The notes under the pieces were generated by a model that did no database searches, was not told the origin of the DNA, and saw nothing but the letters and a program-made list of their open reading frames with translations. Source: Desulfovibrio sp. UCD-KL4C (GTDB lineage Bacteria > Desulfobacterota > Desulfovibrionia > Desulfovibrionales > Desulfovibrionaceae). From it: 64,000 nucleotides of DNA. The stretch lies in the NCBI RefSeq assembly GCF_006210265.1, contig NZ_VCNC01000001.1, positions 320,843 through 384,842 of the forward strand. Direction: 5' to 3'. The position numbers and the translations under genes are program-made. This document shows positions 26,020 through 34,527 of the stretch, in pieces. Position 1 is the first letter of the stretch. Each line of letters begins with the position of its first letter.

Positions 26020-26978
26020 TACCATTTCCTCTCTTTGATCTTGTCTTCTTCAGTTTTGAAGGTCATCAGCGGAGGCGTTGCTTCCGGGTCGAGTCCAGCT
26101 TCATAATCAAAGATGTCTTTGATCTCTTTATTCATCTTTTTCTTGAACAGAAGTATAGGGAGATCTACAGGACATGCCCGCTGACATTCTCCACATTCAG
26201 TACAGCGTCCAGCAAGATGATAGGCATGGATAACCTGGAACATCCATTTATCACGGACATGAGCTTCCTGACTGAGCCAGTGAGGATCACGGCTTTGAGC
26301 AACACAGTGATCGCGACATACACACATGGGGCATGCGTTGCGGCATGCGTAACAGCGTATGCAACGGTCCATTTCTTTAAGCCAGAATCCGAATTTCTCG
26401 TCAGTCGGCTTTGCTTCAAATTCGTCTACATCTTTATAGCCGTCTTCAAAGGTTGCTGTGGCTGTTACTTCTTCCCCTGCAAAGTGATCGCTGAGCACTG
26501 CGTTAGGGTAACGACAGGTTGCACACTTGTCGGCAAGCACATCTCCAAGCTGGAGTTTGTGCTCTGTGCCGGACGCGCTGACTTTGACTTCTGATCCGGA
26601 GATTTCACAGGAGTCGATGTTTCCAACGTCTCCGACTGTTCTGCGGATTTTAGTCTGGTCTACAACACCGTTACAACCGAACCCAAAGATTGTTACATCT
26701 TCACGGTCGATGAGTTTTTCCTGTAGTAGTTCTACTACAGAGCGGCTATCGCAACCTTTTACTACAATGCCGACCTTTTTGCCGCGTAAGCTGGGCAGGT
26801 AGGTGGCAAGGTTGTGAACGCAAAGTGCGTCCACTTGGATTTTATCAATATCTTCATCCCTGCGAATAAAATGCGGAGTAGCGTGAAGCGGGTCATAACC
26901 GCCCGTCCAGCCTATCACTACATCTAATTCCGGCAGGGCTTTCCTGATTTGTTCTTTCAGATCTTTCAGATTTTGCAC
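26019..26978 (-). CDS. flxC: Flx/Flox complex iron-sulfur subunit FlxC
   Basis: The protein has 319 residues. The N-terminal half resembles FrhB/hydrogenase beta-type domains (VGIVVKGCDSRSVVELLQEKL; GFGCNGVVDQTKIRR). The C-terminal half has two ferredoxin-type motifs, CIRCYACRNACPMCVCRDHC near residue 217 and CTECGECQRACPVDLP near 269. A further Cys pair, DKCATCRYP, is near residue 152. It is co-transcribed with flxB, overlapping it at TAATG, and follows flxD by 29 bases with a good ribosome binding site (AAGGAGAT). Confidence 0.82.
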   Translation of the reverse strand: MQNLKDLKEQIRKALPELDVVIGWTGGYDPLHATPHFIRRDEDIDKIQVDALCVHNLATYLPSLRGKKVGIVVKGCDSRSVVELLQEKLIDREDVTIFGFGCNGVVDQTKIRRTVGDVGNIDSCEISGSEVKVSASGTEHKLQLGDVLADKCATCRYPNAVLSDHFAGEEVTATATFEDGYKDVDEFEAKPTDEKFGFWLKEMDRCIRCYACRNACPMCVCRDHCVAQSRDPHWLSQEAHVRDKWMFQVIHAYHLAGRCTECGECQRACPVDLPILLFKKKMNKEIKDIFDYEAGLDPEATPPLMTFKTEEDKIKERKW

Positions 26979-27007
26979 CCTGTATCTCCTTAGTTGAAAT
27001 TGGCTTT

Positions 27008-27472
27008 TTAAAGAGCCGCTTCCATCAATTTGAGAGTCTCTTCTGCATCCGCTCCGGCAATTTTCGGGGCGGGGCCAAGCTCATGAATCTGCTCGGTGAA
27101 TTTAGTCACAACTTCCTGCCATCTCTGCCCTTCAGAGGCAGAAACCCAAGTGTAATCGAAACGCTGTGGATCAATTCCCATGATAGGAAGGAACCTTTTC
27201 AGCATTTCAAGTCTGCGGCGGGCATAGAAGTTGCCTTCACTGTAATGGCAGTCTCTGGGATGACAGCCGGAAACAAGAACTCCGTCTGCGCCAGACATAA
27301 GAGTCTTGACGATAAACAGGGGATCTATTCTCCCTGAACAGGGAACCTTTATAACTCGTAAATCAGTCGGTTGTTTGAATCTTCCTACTCCGGCGGTATC
27401 AGCACCACCATATGAGCACCAGTTACAGAGAAAACCGACGATTCTAAGTTCTTTTCCTTCTAGAATCGGCAT
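27008..27472 (-). CDS. flxD: MvhD-like iron-sulfur subunit FlxD
   Basis: The protein has 154 residues, the size of MvhD/VhuD. It has VGFLCNWCSYGGADTAGVGR near residue 13, VKVPCSGRIDP near residue 39, and VSGCHPRDCHYSEGNFYARRR near residue 63, the cysteine set of the [2Fe-2S] MvhD family. In methanogens this subunit connects hydrogenase to HdrA; here it would connect the Flx proteins to HdrA. Its 5' end overlaps hdrA by 13 bases, which supports the direct contact. Confidence 0.88.
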   Translation of the reverse strand: MPILEGKELRIVGFLCNWCSYGGADTAGVGRFKQPTDLRVIKVPCSGRIDPLFIVKTLMSGADGVLVSGCHPRDCHYSEGNFYARRRLEMLKRFLPIMGIDPQRFDYTWVSASEGQRWQEVVTKFTEQIHELGPAPKIAGADAEETLKLMEAAL

Positions 27473-29418
27473 ATTGCGTTAACCTCCGCGAGAATCTGGT
27501 TGTCAGTGAAATGTTGAAGCTGAACTGCGCCCTGAGGACAGGTTGAAGTACAGATTCCGCAGCCCTGACAAATGGTTTCAATCACTTCAGCCTTCTTCAT
27601 GCCGCGGAATTCAACTGCTTTAATGGCTCCGAAGGGACAAGTTTGAATACACTTTCCACATCCGATACAGCGCTTGATATCAACCACTGAAACCTGCGGA
27701 TCACTTGCAAGCATGTCTTGTGAGAATAGTCCGAGAACTTTAGACGCTGCAGCGCTGCCTTGTGCTACTGAAGCAGGGATATCTTTCGGTCCCTGACAGG
27801 AGCCTGCGAGATAAACTCCGGCAGTGTTTGTTTCAACAGGCTTAAGTTTTGGATGTCCTTCCATGTAAAAGCCGTAAGCATCGTATGAAATACGCAGTTT
27901 CTTGGCCAGATCAGTAGCTCCGACAGCGGATTCTACTCCTACTGCGAGAACAACCAGATCAGCATCAATTTCAACTTGAGCACCCATAAGAGTATCAGCT
28001 CCGCGAACAACCAGTTTATCCCCTTTGGGGTAAATCATTGAAACGCGACCACGGATATAGTTGGCTCCATACTCTTCCATAGCGCGACGGGTAAACTCGT
28101 CGTACATTTTACCGGGAGAGCGGATATCCATATAGAATACATGTGACTGAGAATCAGGAATGTGGTCTTTGGTCAGAATTGACTGCTTAGCTGTGTACAT
28201 ACAGCAGAAGCCGGAACAATAAGGACGGCCGACTGATTTATCTCTTGATCCTACGCATTGGATGAAAACAACATCTTTCGGTTCTTTACCGTCAGAAGGA
28301 CGTTTGATGTGTCCTTCGCTCGGGCCGGAAGCGGAAAGCATGCGTTCGTACTGTAAAGAAGTAATAACATCGGGGTATTTCCCGCCGCCATATTCTCCGT
28401 ATACAGTCCAGTCGAAGAGGTCATATCCTGTTGCGGCGACAACTGCGCCGACGCTTTCAGTGATGAATTCATCTTGCTGGGTAAAATCAATTGCTTCCGA
28501 AGGACAGACTTTAGCACAGACTCCGCATTTGTCTTTTTGTATTTTCATACAGAAGTTGGGGTCTATTTTAGCTTTTTTAGGAATGGCCTGTGGAAATGGA
28601 ATATTGATAGCAGTAGTCTTTCCAAGCTCTTCGTTGAAAGGGTCGCGTGACTTTCTGCTTGGACATTTTTCCATGCAAAGTCCGCAACCTGTACAGAGAT
28701 TCCAATCAACGTAGCTGGCTTTTTTCTTGATTTTGATTTCAAAGTTGCCGACATAACCGTTCACTTCTTCAATCTCAGAATAAGCGTGAAGTGTGATGTT
28801 AGGATGTTGAGCAACATCAACCATGCGAGGTCCAAGGATACAACTGGAACAGTCCACAGTAGGGAATGTTTTATCCAGTTTAGCCATCTTACCGCCGATG
28901 GTAGTTTCTTTTTCAACAAGAACTACTTCGAGTCCGCCATCTGCACAGTCCAGCGCTGCCTGAATTCCGGCAACACCGCCGCCGATGATTAAAACCCTTT
29001 TATTAACAGGGAACTGTTTAGAGAACAGTGGGCGATTCTTGAGAAGTTTTGCCGCAGCCATACGAACAAGGTCAGTAGACTTGTTGGTATTGGCTTCTTT
29101 ATCCTTCCCGATCCACGAAACGTGTTCTCTGATATTTGCCATCTCGAAAAGATAGCGGTTGAGTCCCGCTCTTTCCAAAGTACGGCGGAAAGTAGGTTCG
29201 TGCATTCTGGGTGTACAGGATGCGACGACCACACCATCGAGATGGTGTTCTTTAATTGCTTCTATTATACCATCCTGTCCAGGTTCGGAGCAGGCGTACA
29301 TTGTATCTGTTGCGAATACTACGCCGGGAAATTCCCGGGCAGCTGCTGCAACCGCGGCTGTATCCACGGTCCCTTCAATATTAGATCCGCAGTGACAGAC
29401 AAAGACTCCTATTTTCAT
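27460..29418 (-). CDS. hdrA: Heterodisulfide reductase subunit A (flavoprotein, bifurcation site)
   Basis: The protein has 652 residues. An N-terminal segment starts IGVFVCHCGSNIEGTVDT. FAD-binding motif VLIIGGGVAGIQAALDCADGG is near residue 145 and the HdrA cysteine block TVDCSSCILGPRM near 193. A ferredoxin pair follows at about 236-300 (CTGCGLCMEKCPS; CGVCAKVCPSEAI), then GSRDKSVGRPYCSGFCCMYTAKQ near 392 and two C-terminal [4Fe-4S] motifs (CIGCGKCIQTCPFGAI; CQGCGICTSTCPQGAV). HdrA carries the FAD at which electrons are bifurcated. The position corresponding to selenocysteine in some homologues is a cysteine here. Confidence 0.93.
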   Translation of the reverse strand: MKIGVFVCHCGSNIEGTVDTAAVAAAAREFPGVVFATDTMYACSEPGQDGIIEAIKEHHLDGVVVASCTPRMHEPTFRRTLERAGLNRYLFEMANIREHVSWIGKDKEANTNKSTDLVRMAAAKLLKNRPLFSKQFPVNKRVLIIGGGVAGIQAALDCADGGLEVVLVEKETTIGGKMAKLDKTFPTVDCSSCILGPRMVDVAQHPNITLHAYSEIEEVNGYVGNFEIKIKKKASYVDWNLCTGCGLCMEKCPSRKSRDPFNEELGKTTAINIPFPQAIPKKAKIDPNFCMKIQKDKCGVCAKVCPSEAIDFTQQDEFITESVGAVVAATGYDLFDWTVYGEYGGGKYPDVITSLQYERMLSASGPSEGHIKRPSDGKEPKDVVFIQCVGSRDKSVGRPYCSGFCCMYTAKQSILTKDHIPDSQSHVFYMDIRSPGKMYDEFTRRAMEEYGANYIRGRVSMIYPKGDKLVVRGADTLMGAQVEIDADLVVLAVGVESAVGATDLAKKLRISYDAYGFYMEGHPKLKPVETNTAGVYLAGSCQGPKDIPASVAQGSAAASKVLGLFSQDMLASDPQVSVVDIKRCIGCGKCIQTCPFGAIKAVEFRGMKKAEVIETICQGCGICTSTCPQGAVQLQHFTDNQILAEVNAICRF

Positions 29419-29460
29419 TTAAGTCTTCTCCTTAACGTTCTTGACCGGAGTGGAGCTGGC

Positions 29461-30351
29461 TTAGGAAGCCTCGTCCCTGCCGATGGCATTAATAACTTTG
29501 CGAGGGCTTACGCAGAGCTTGTCGATTCCGAGTTTCTTTTCGCTTAGTCCAAGAGCCAATCCAATAAGTTGGGTGTAGTAAAACACCGGGATATCGTAAT
29601 TGGTTCCGCCGGATGAATTAATTTGATCCTGTCTCAGATCAAGGTTCATCTGGCACAAAGGACATGCTGTTGCCAGTGCATCGGCTCCGATGTCTTTTGC
29701 TGCATCAAGCAGTTTGCCGGATAGGTTCATAACAATATCCTTACGTGGGATACCGAATGAGGCCCCGCAGCATTCAACTTTAAGCGGGAAAGGAAGTACA
29801 GTCGCTCCAAGGGCTGTCAGGATGTTATCCATAGCCATTGGATGTTCAGGGTCATCAAAATTCATGACTTCCGGTGGACGGTTCATAATGCAACCGTAAT
29901 ATGCTGCGACTTTTAGTCCCTTTAACGGTTTAACCGTCTTGTCTTTAAGGGCTTTTACTCCCATGTCTTCAACGAGAATCTGCAATACTGATTTAGTTGC
30001 AACTCCGCCCTGATAGGGAGTGTCGAGCAAGTTGTTTACCTTCTCACGAAAGACGTCCTTTTCCATTCTATGGGTGGCAGTCTTGAGGTTGGTCAAACAA
30101 CTTGGACAAGGAGTTATTGCAGTATCCAGATCCATTTTTTCAACCAGTGCAAGGTTGCGGGCTGAAAGGGCTGACGACAAAGTATGATCAACTGTGTGTG
30201 CCGGAGTGGAACCGCAGCAACTCCAATCGGGAATATCCGTCAGAGTTATGCCCAGTTCTGCGCATATTGCGCGGGTGGACATATCATATTCAATAGACGT
30301 TCCGGTGCCTGAGCACCCGGGATAATACGCGTAGGTTAAGGAATCACTCAT
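29461..30351 (-). CDS. hdrB: Heterodisulfide reductase subunit B
   Basis: The protein has 296 residues with two CCG domains: YPGCSGTGTS...DWSCCGSTPAH...TPCPSC in the first half, and YYGCIMNRPP...VECCGASFG...CPLCQMNLDLRQ in the second. These cysteines bind the non-cubane [4Fe-4S] clusters that cleave the disulfide substrate. In a sulfate reducer the partner is more likely DsrC trisulfide/disulfide than CoM-S-S-CoB; that is drawn from work on the family. The ATG overlaps the end of hdrC by 4 bases. Confidence 0.93.
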   Translation of the reverse strand: MSDSLTYAYYPGCSGTGTSIEYDMSTRAICAELGITLTDIPDWSCCGSTPAHTVDHTLSSALSARNLALVEKMDLDTAITPCPSCLTNLKTATHRMEKDVFREKVNNLLDTPYQGGVATKSVLQILVEDMGVKALKDKTVKPLKGLKVAAYYGCIMNRPPEVMNFDDPEHPMAMDNILTALGATVLPFPLKVECCGASFGIPRKDIVMNLSGKLLDAAKDIGADALATACPLCQMNLDLRQDQINSSGGTNYDIPVFYYTQLIGLALGLSEKKLGIDKLCVSPRKVINAIGRDEAS

Positions 30352-30908
30352 TTACGAGACTCCTCTCTAAAACGGTTAAAGATCTTTTTAACTTCTTCTT
30401 TGCCCTGCATGTTGGGTGGGGTGAAATGCATTTTGCCTTTCGGTAGAATTTTCGGCCCAAGATCAAGGTCTGTCCAGAAGCGTCCTGTCTTAGCAATGTA
30501 GGACACTAAGAGCCCTATTTCAAAAGCTCGCCCGTTGTTTTCAACGGATGACAGGAAGCTGTCCCAGAAGGATTTAACTGTTGGCACTGGAGAGTAGCCG
30601 TTGCGACGTGCCATATGGCGTAATACGTCCATTATGTGGGCTACATCAATGTTATTAGGACATCGGGTTGTGCATGACTCGCATGTTGCACATAGCCAAA
30701 GAGATTTCGACTTCAGAACAGTTTCTTTTTGCCCAGCCTGCACAAGGCGCATAATCTGATTCACAGGTTGATCATATACAAATGTATATGGACAACCTGC
30801 GGTACAGTTACCGCATTGGTAGCATTGGCTCATAATCTGCCCGCTTTCATCTTCGACTTGCCTTACAAAATTAGCGTCGTAAGATTTGGTAATATTTACT
30901 ATTTCCAT
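30348..30908 (-). CDS. hdrC: Heterodisulfide reductase subunit C
   Basis: The protein has 186 residues with two [4Fe-4S] motifs: CYQCGNCTAGCPYTF near residue 29 and CATCESCTTRCPN near residue 72. It is the electron relay between HdrA and HdrB. It is the first gene of the seven-gene operon. In Desulfovibrio vulgaris an alcohol dehydrogenase gene is described next to this cluster; none is seen within the window here. Confidence 0.92.
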   Translation of the reverse strand: MEIVNITKSYDANFVRQVEDESGQIMSQCYQCGNCTAGCPYTFVYDQPVNQIMRLVQAGQKETVLKSKSLWLCATCESCTTRCPNNIDVAHIMDVLRHMARRNGYSPVPTVKSFWDSFLSSVENNGRAFEIGLLVSYIAKTGRFWTDLDLGPKILPKGKMHFTPPNMQGKEEVKKIFNRFREESRK

Positions 30909-31426
30909 AAATAAGTAGCCGCCTTTACGCGTTTGAGTTCGGTGGAGCGAACTTTTTGTGTGTAGATTGGCTTAAAGATTGATAACAGAGGATGTATTCT
31001 TAAGTTGAGGCATAGTGCCAGAAGATCTATCCTTACCGCAAGTAGTATTCACATCGCTCGGACCTTGGTATAAAAAATAAATTATGTCAAAATACTATAT
31101 TGATTTGAGGATCAATATGGATAAGTGAATATAGTTATTATTTTAGTATTTGATCATGAAAATTTCAAAAATTTGTACATAATATTTAAAAAATATTAAC
31201 TGTTAAGTTATAGTAATTGTACATCTACTTGGCTACATTTACCTTCACATGTGTTGATAAAACGAGTAACACATTTGTCAAAACAGCATTTAAGTAAGTA
31301 TGAATTATTTATGAAATGGAGATGCAGGGGCTTATAAGTCTGAAGAATTTCAGTTTAATGATGGGCGTAATTTCAGTGGTGAAGGGGAAGTGTAATTTCT
31401 TATACTTTAAGATTGGGGTAAATTTT
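30909..31426. other. AT-rich divergent intergenic region between hdrC and the cytochrome gene
   Basis: About 520 bases without a convincing gene. It must hold the promoters for the hdr-flx operon (minus) and the cytochrome-chemoreceptor operon (plus). The frame is open upstream of the cytochrome start to 31316, but the extension has no signal-peptide character. Short AT-rich palindromes such as AATATTTAAAAAATATT occur near 31180. No clear -35/-10 pair or sigma-54 site was found by eye. Confidence 0.5.
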
Positions 31427-31906
31427 ATGCGAGGAAAAACCTATGCCGTACGGGTTGGAGCTTTTTTAGCGTTACTGACAATTTATGGATTGTCATACGT
31501 TGATTACGGTATCACAAATTCTGCAACCTATGTAGGTTCAAAGGCTTGCGCAGAATGTCATGAGGAAGAATACTCAAATTATAGCAAGTTCTCTAAAAAA
31601 GCTCACTCAAGTGCCAGTGTTAAAATTATGGCTTCCGATCTTGATTCTGAAGAAGTTAAAGAATGTTACGGCTGTCACGCTACAGGTTACGGGAAACCCG
31701 GAGGATTTGTATCATACGAAGCAACTCCTGATTTAGCTGATGCGGGTTGTGAAGTTTGTCATGGCCCTGGCTCTCTTCATGTGCAGGACGGAGATCCTGA
31801 GCTCATTAAAAGCAAACTAAATGTTAAGGATTGTGAGGTTTGTCATAATGCTGACAGAGTTGAAAATTTTAACTTTAAACCGCTGATTTTCGGCGGAGCA
31901 CACTAA
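31427..31906 (+). CDS. Tetraheme c-type cytochrome
   Basis: The protein has 159 residues. An N-terminal signal or anchor helix ([18 protein letters not shown]) is followed by four CXXCH heme-attachment motifs: CAECH (41-45), CYGCH (80-84), CEVCH (108-112) and CEVCH (136-140). The arrangement [11 protein letters not shown]...[12 protein letters not shown] resembles the cytochrome c554/multiheme NapC-associated family. Mature protein would be periplasmic or held in the inner membrane facing the periplasm. It lies only 10 bases before the heme chemoreceptor gene, so the two are surely co-transcribed, which suggests the cytochrome feeds the redox state of the periplasm to that receptor. The ATG at 31427 is preferred because it sits directly before the signal segment. 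Confidence 0.88.
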   Translation: MRGKTYAVRVGAFLALLTIYGLSYVDYGITNSATYVGSKACAECHEEEYSNYSKFSKKAHSSASVKIMASDLDSEEVKECYGCHATGYGKPGGFVSYEATPDLADAGCEVCHGPGSLHVQDGDPELIKSKLNVKDCEVCHNADRVENFNFKPLIFGGAH

Positions 31907-31916
31907 GGGAGATCTT

Positions 31917-33920
31917 ATGAATTTTATCAAAAACTCCCTTGGAAATAAAGTTTTGGTTTTAACTTCTTTGTTAACCGCAATAGTTTTTATTTGCTTGTTC
32001 ATAGCAAACTCTTACTGGCAAAAAGATGCAATGCTGCATGAAATTGAAGGTGCCGCCGTGCGATCGGCTGATTTAGTTCAGCTCGCTATCAGGGAGCCGA
32101 TGGCAAAAGGTAATAACAAAGGCACTACAGAGAAGTTTGCTATAGTTTCAGAAAACTATAAAGAGATAGGTGCTTATCTGACTAATTATAAAGGTAATAT
32201 TACTTATTCTACTTCTAAAAAAGATCTGCGTTCAGATTTGGCACCAAAGTTTGATAATCCTGATGTAAGGAATCTTTACCTGAAAAGCCTTAAATCCACT
32301 GTTAAGCACGGGATGATGTCTGAGGTGGGTGGTAAGAAAGTTTTTGTTGAAGTTGAATCAATAAAAAATGAAAAGCGTTGTCATCATTGTCATGGCAGAA
32401 AGCAACCTATTCTTGGTTCGTTAGTAATGGTTCAGGATGTGTCCGGTCAGTTTGATTCCTTAGTAAATTCGCAAATTAAAGGAGCGTTATTATCATTCAC
32501 CGGATTTGTTGTTTTACTTGGAGCGTTATTGTTTTTCATGCGGAAATCAATTGTTAATCGGATTGAGGTAATTGTCGGGGCAGCAAATGAATTCACAGCC
32601 GGAAATCTTGATGCTCGTTTTGATGTACCCGGGAGCGATGAATTAGGTCTGCTCGGTAAGGATCTTGCTAAAATGGCCAGACAGATCAAAGATCAGTTGC
32701 AGTATAATAAGGGCGTATTAAGTGGCATTACTGTACCTCTGATTGTAACTGACGCGAATAATGATATTGGGTTTGTGAATGAGCCTATGCTTAAAATTCT
32801 TCAAAAGTCAGAATCGGATATAGTTGGTTCTTCTATTGGACAATTTTTTATGAAAGATGGCAGGGCTATTACTGCCGAGGCTTTTGAGACGAAAGAATGC
32901 CCTCAAGGGTTAATTCGCTATAAAAGAGAAGACGGAATTGAATTTCCGCTTAAATATCAGGTTTGCGCTCTTTTAAATGCTGAGGAGAAGGCCGTCGGGG
33001 CTATTGCCGTAATGGTTGACCTCACAGAAGAAGAAGAAAATCGGATGCATATTGAAAAGCAACAGGAAGACCTCCTTGATGTTGCAAATGAAGTTACTGA
33101 AGTTTCAACGAAACTGCTTTCTTATTCAGGTAAATTGTCGCAGCAGATGAATGAACTTACGATCGGCGTGGATACCACTGCTATGCAGACCGGACAGGTT
33201 GCTACAGCTATGGAGCAAATGAATGCCACTGTTTTGGAAGTTGCACAGAACACCGGAGAAACCGCTGAAGCATCTGAAAGAGCAAATACTGTTGCTCATG
33301 AAGGTGGTGCTGTTGTAAGAAATACTGTTAAAGAAATTCACTTGGTTACTGACACTACAGATAGACTCGCAGTGCTTTTGAAAGATTTATCTGTTCGGGC
33401 TGAGAACATCGGAGCTGTCATGTCAGTAATTAATGATATTGCAGATCAGACTAACTTGCTGGCTCTTAACGCTGCTATTGAGGCAGCCCGTGCCGGAGAT
33501 GCAGGGCGAGGGTTTGCAGTTGTTGCGGATGAAGTCCGTAAACTTGCTGAAAAGACAATGTCTGCAACTGATGAAGTTGAAGGGGCTATCGACCTTATTC
33601 AGCAGAGCACAAAAGAAGTTGTTTCCGAAATGTCTGATGCACGTGAGCGGGTCCGTAAAACAGTTACGATGGCAGAAGGGGCCGGTGGCGTTCTAGACTC
33701 TATTGTTAAGGAGTCTGAAACTATAGCCGATATGGTCAGAGCAATTGCTACAGCGGCTGAAGAGCAGTCAGCAACAAGCGATGAAGTTAACAACAGTGTT
33801 ACTGAAATTAACAATCTCTCACAGACTCTCTCGCAGGGGATTTTAAATGCGAATGGGGGAATTCAGGAAGTTTCTGAAATGGCACAGCATTTAAGTGAGC
33901 TTGTTTCTAAGTTTAAATAA
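31917..33920 (+). CDS. dcrA: Methyl-accepting chemotaxis protein with periplasmic c-type heme motif (DcrA-like)
   Basis: The protein has 667 residues. TM1 is at about 10-32, then a periplasmic sensor domain carrying a heme-binding motif CHHCHG (155-159), TM2 at about 187-209, HAMP at about 210-262, a PAS-like domain at about 265-370 ([24 protein letters not shown]) and a full cytoplasmic signalling domain with the hairpin tip [37 protein letters not shown]. No C-terminal NWETF-type pentapeptide is present. The layout and length match DcrA of Desulfovibrio, a heme chemoreceptor reported to sense oxygen or redox potential. The gene name is used by similarity. It has a GGGAGATC ribosome binding site. 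Confidence 0.9.
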   Translation: MNFIKNSLGNKVLVLTSLLTAIVFICLFIANSYWQKDAMLHEIEGAAVRSADLVQLAIREPMAKGNNKGTTEKFAIVSENYKEIGAYLTNYKGNITYSTSKKDLRSDLAPKFDNPDVRNLYLKSLKSTVKHGMMSEVGGKKVFVEVESIKNEKRCHHCHGRKQPILGSLVMVQDVSGQFDSLVNSQIKGALLSFTGFVVLLGALLFFMRKSIVNRIEVIVGAANEFTAGNLDARFDVPGSDELGLLGKDLAKMARQIKDQLQYNKGVLSGITVPLIVTDANNDIGFVNEPMLKILQKSESDIVGSSIGQFFMKDGRAITAEAFETKECPQGLIRYKREDGIEFPLKYQVCALLNAEEKAVGAIAVMVDLTEEEENRMHIEKQQEDLLDVANEVTEVSTKLLSYSGKLSQQMNELTIGVDTTAMQTGQVATAMEQMNATVLEVAQNTGETAEASERANTVAHEGGAVVRNTVKEIHLVTDTTDRLAVLLKDLSVRAENIGAVMSVINDIADQTNLLALNAAIEAARAGDAGRGFAVVADEVRKLAEKTMSATDEVEGAIDLIQQSTKEVVSEMSDARERVRKTVTMAEGAGGVLDSIVKESETIADMVRAIATAAEEQSATSDEVNNSVTEINNLSQTLSQGILNANGGIQEVSEMAQHLSELVSKFK

Positions 33921-33941
33921 AAATTAATATAAAGAACAAAT

Positions 33942-33981
33942 AAAAACGGCCCTCTGAAAATCTTTTCAGAGGGCCGTTTTT
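33942..33981. terminator. Bidirectional Rho-independent terminator
   Basis: A 19-bp near-perfect stem, AAAAACGGCCCTCTGAAAA paired with TTTTCAGAGGGCCGTTTTT, around a 2-base loop. It separates the chemoreceptor gene (plus) from the convergent secreted-protein gene (minus) and has an A-run/T-run on both sides. Confidence 0.92.
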
Positions 33982-33996
33982 ATTGCGAAATGAATA

Positions 33997-34416
33997 TTAA
34001 CGCCAGCCTTTTCCGGTGTTACTGAAAATTTCTGTAATGCGAATCCGCTTAGCCGGTTTGAAGTGCTTGCTTCGGGCGATTTGAGGAGTCTTGCCGCTAC
34101 TTTCGTATATCGTTTCTACATATTTAAGAAGTCCGATAAGTCCTCTTTTTTTTGAGCTTGTTTTTTTGACCGTACACTGGATACTTTCGGGGTCTATGGC
34201 ATGATATCTGGCTAGATAGGCACCGTCTTTAAGTGGAAGGATTTCCATATGCTGGATTCCTTTTATATGACTCCGATTGAGTTTTACAACCCAGTTATGT
34301 GAAAAGTTCTGAAAGTGGCTCAATTCATTTGTATCTGTAGCTTTACGGGCGAATGCGCTTGAAGCTAATAATAGGCAAAAAATAATTGCGAGCGTGTTTA
34401 TTTTAGCAAGTTTCAT
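33997..34416 (-). CDS. Small secreted protein of unknown function
   Basis: The protein has 139 residues. A clear signal peptide (KINTLAIIFCLLLASSAFA, cleavage after AFA about residue 23) precedes a basic mature domain with beta-rich alternation (NWVVKLNRSHIKGIQHMEILPLKDGAYLARYHAID) and ending FSNTGKGWR. No family recognised. The ATG at 34416 has TGGAGAA upstream. It follows the VWA-OmpA gene on the same strand with a long hairpin between them, so the two may be one transcription unit. Periplasmic or exported location is inferred from the signal sequence. Confidence 0.6.
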   Translation of the reverse strand: MKLAKINTLAIIFCLLLASSAFARKATDTNELSHFQNFSHNWVVKLNRSHIKGIQHMEILPLKDGAYLARYHAIDPESIQCTVKKTSSKKRGLIGLLKYVETIYESSGKTPQIARSKHFKPAKRIRITEIFSNTGKGWR

Positions 34417-34432
34417 TTGGTTCTCCAAAGTA

Positions 34433-34471
34433 GAATAGGTTGGATAGAGCTACGCTCTTTCCAACCTATTC
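34433..34471. terminator. Long intergenic hairpin between the VWA-OmpA gene and the secreted-protein gene
   Basis: An 18-bp stem with one mismatch, GAATAGGTTGGATAGAGC paired with GCTCTTTCCAACCTATTC, around a 3-base loop. It is not followed by a T-run on the minus strand, so it may control relative expression of the two genes rather than fully stop transcription. Confidence 0.6.
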
Positions 34472-34527
34472 TTAGTCTAAATTAGCTTTGAAAACAAGAA
34501 CCGGACAAGATATCCTAATTGTTCGTT

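Noticed and set aside
27008-27472. Selenocysteine in the MvhD-like or HdrA subunit
   Set aside because: All relevant positions are cysteine codons here and no in-frame UGA interrupts these genes.
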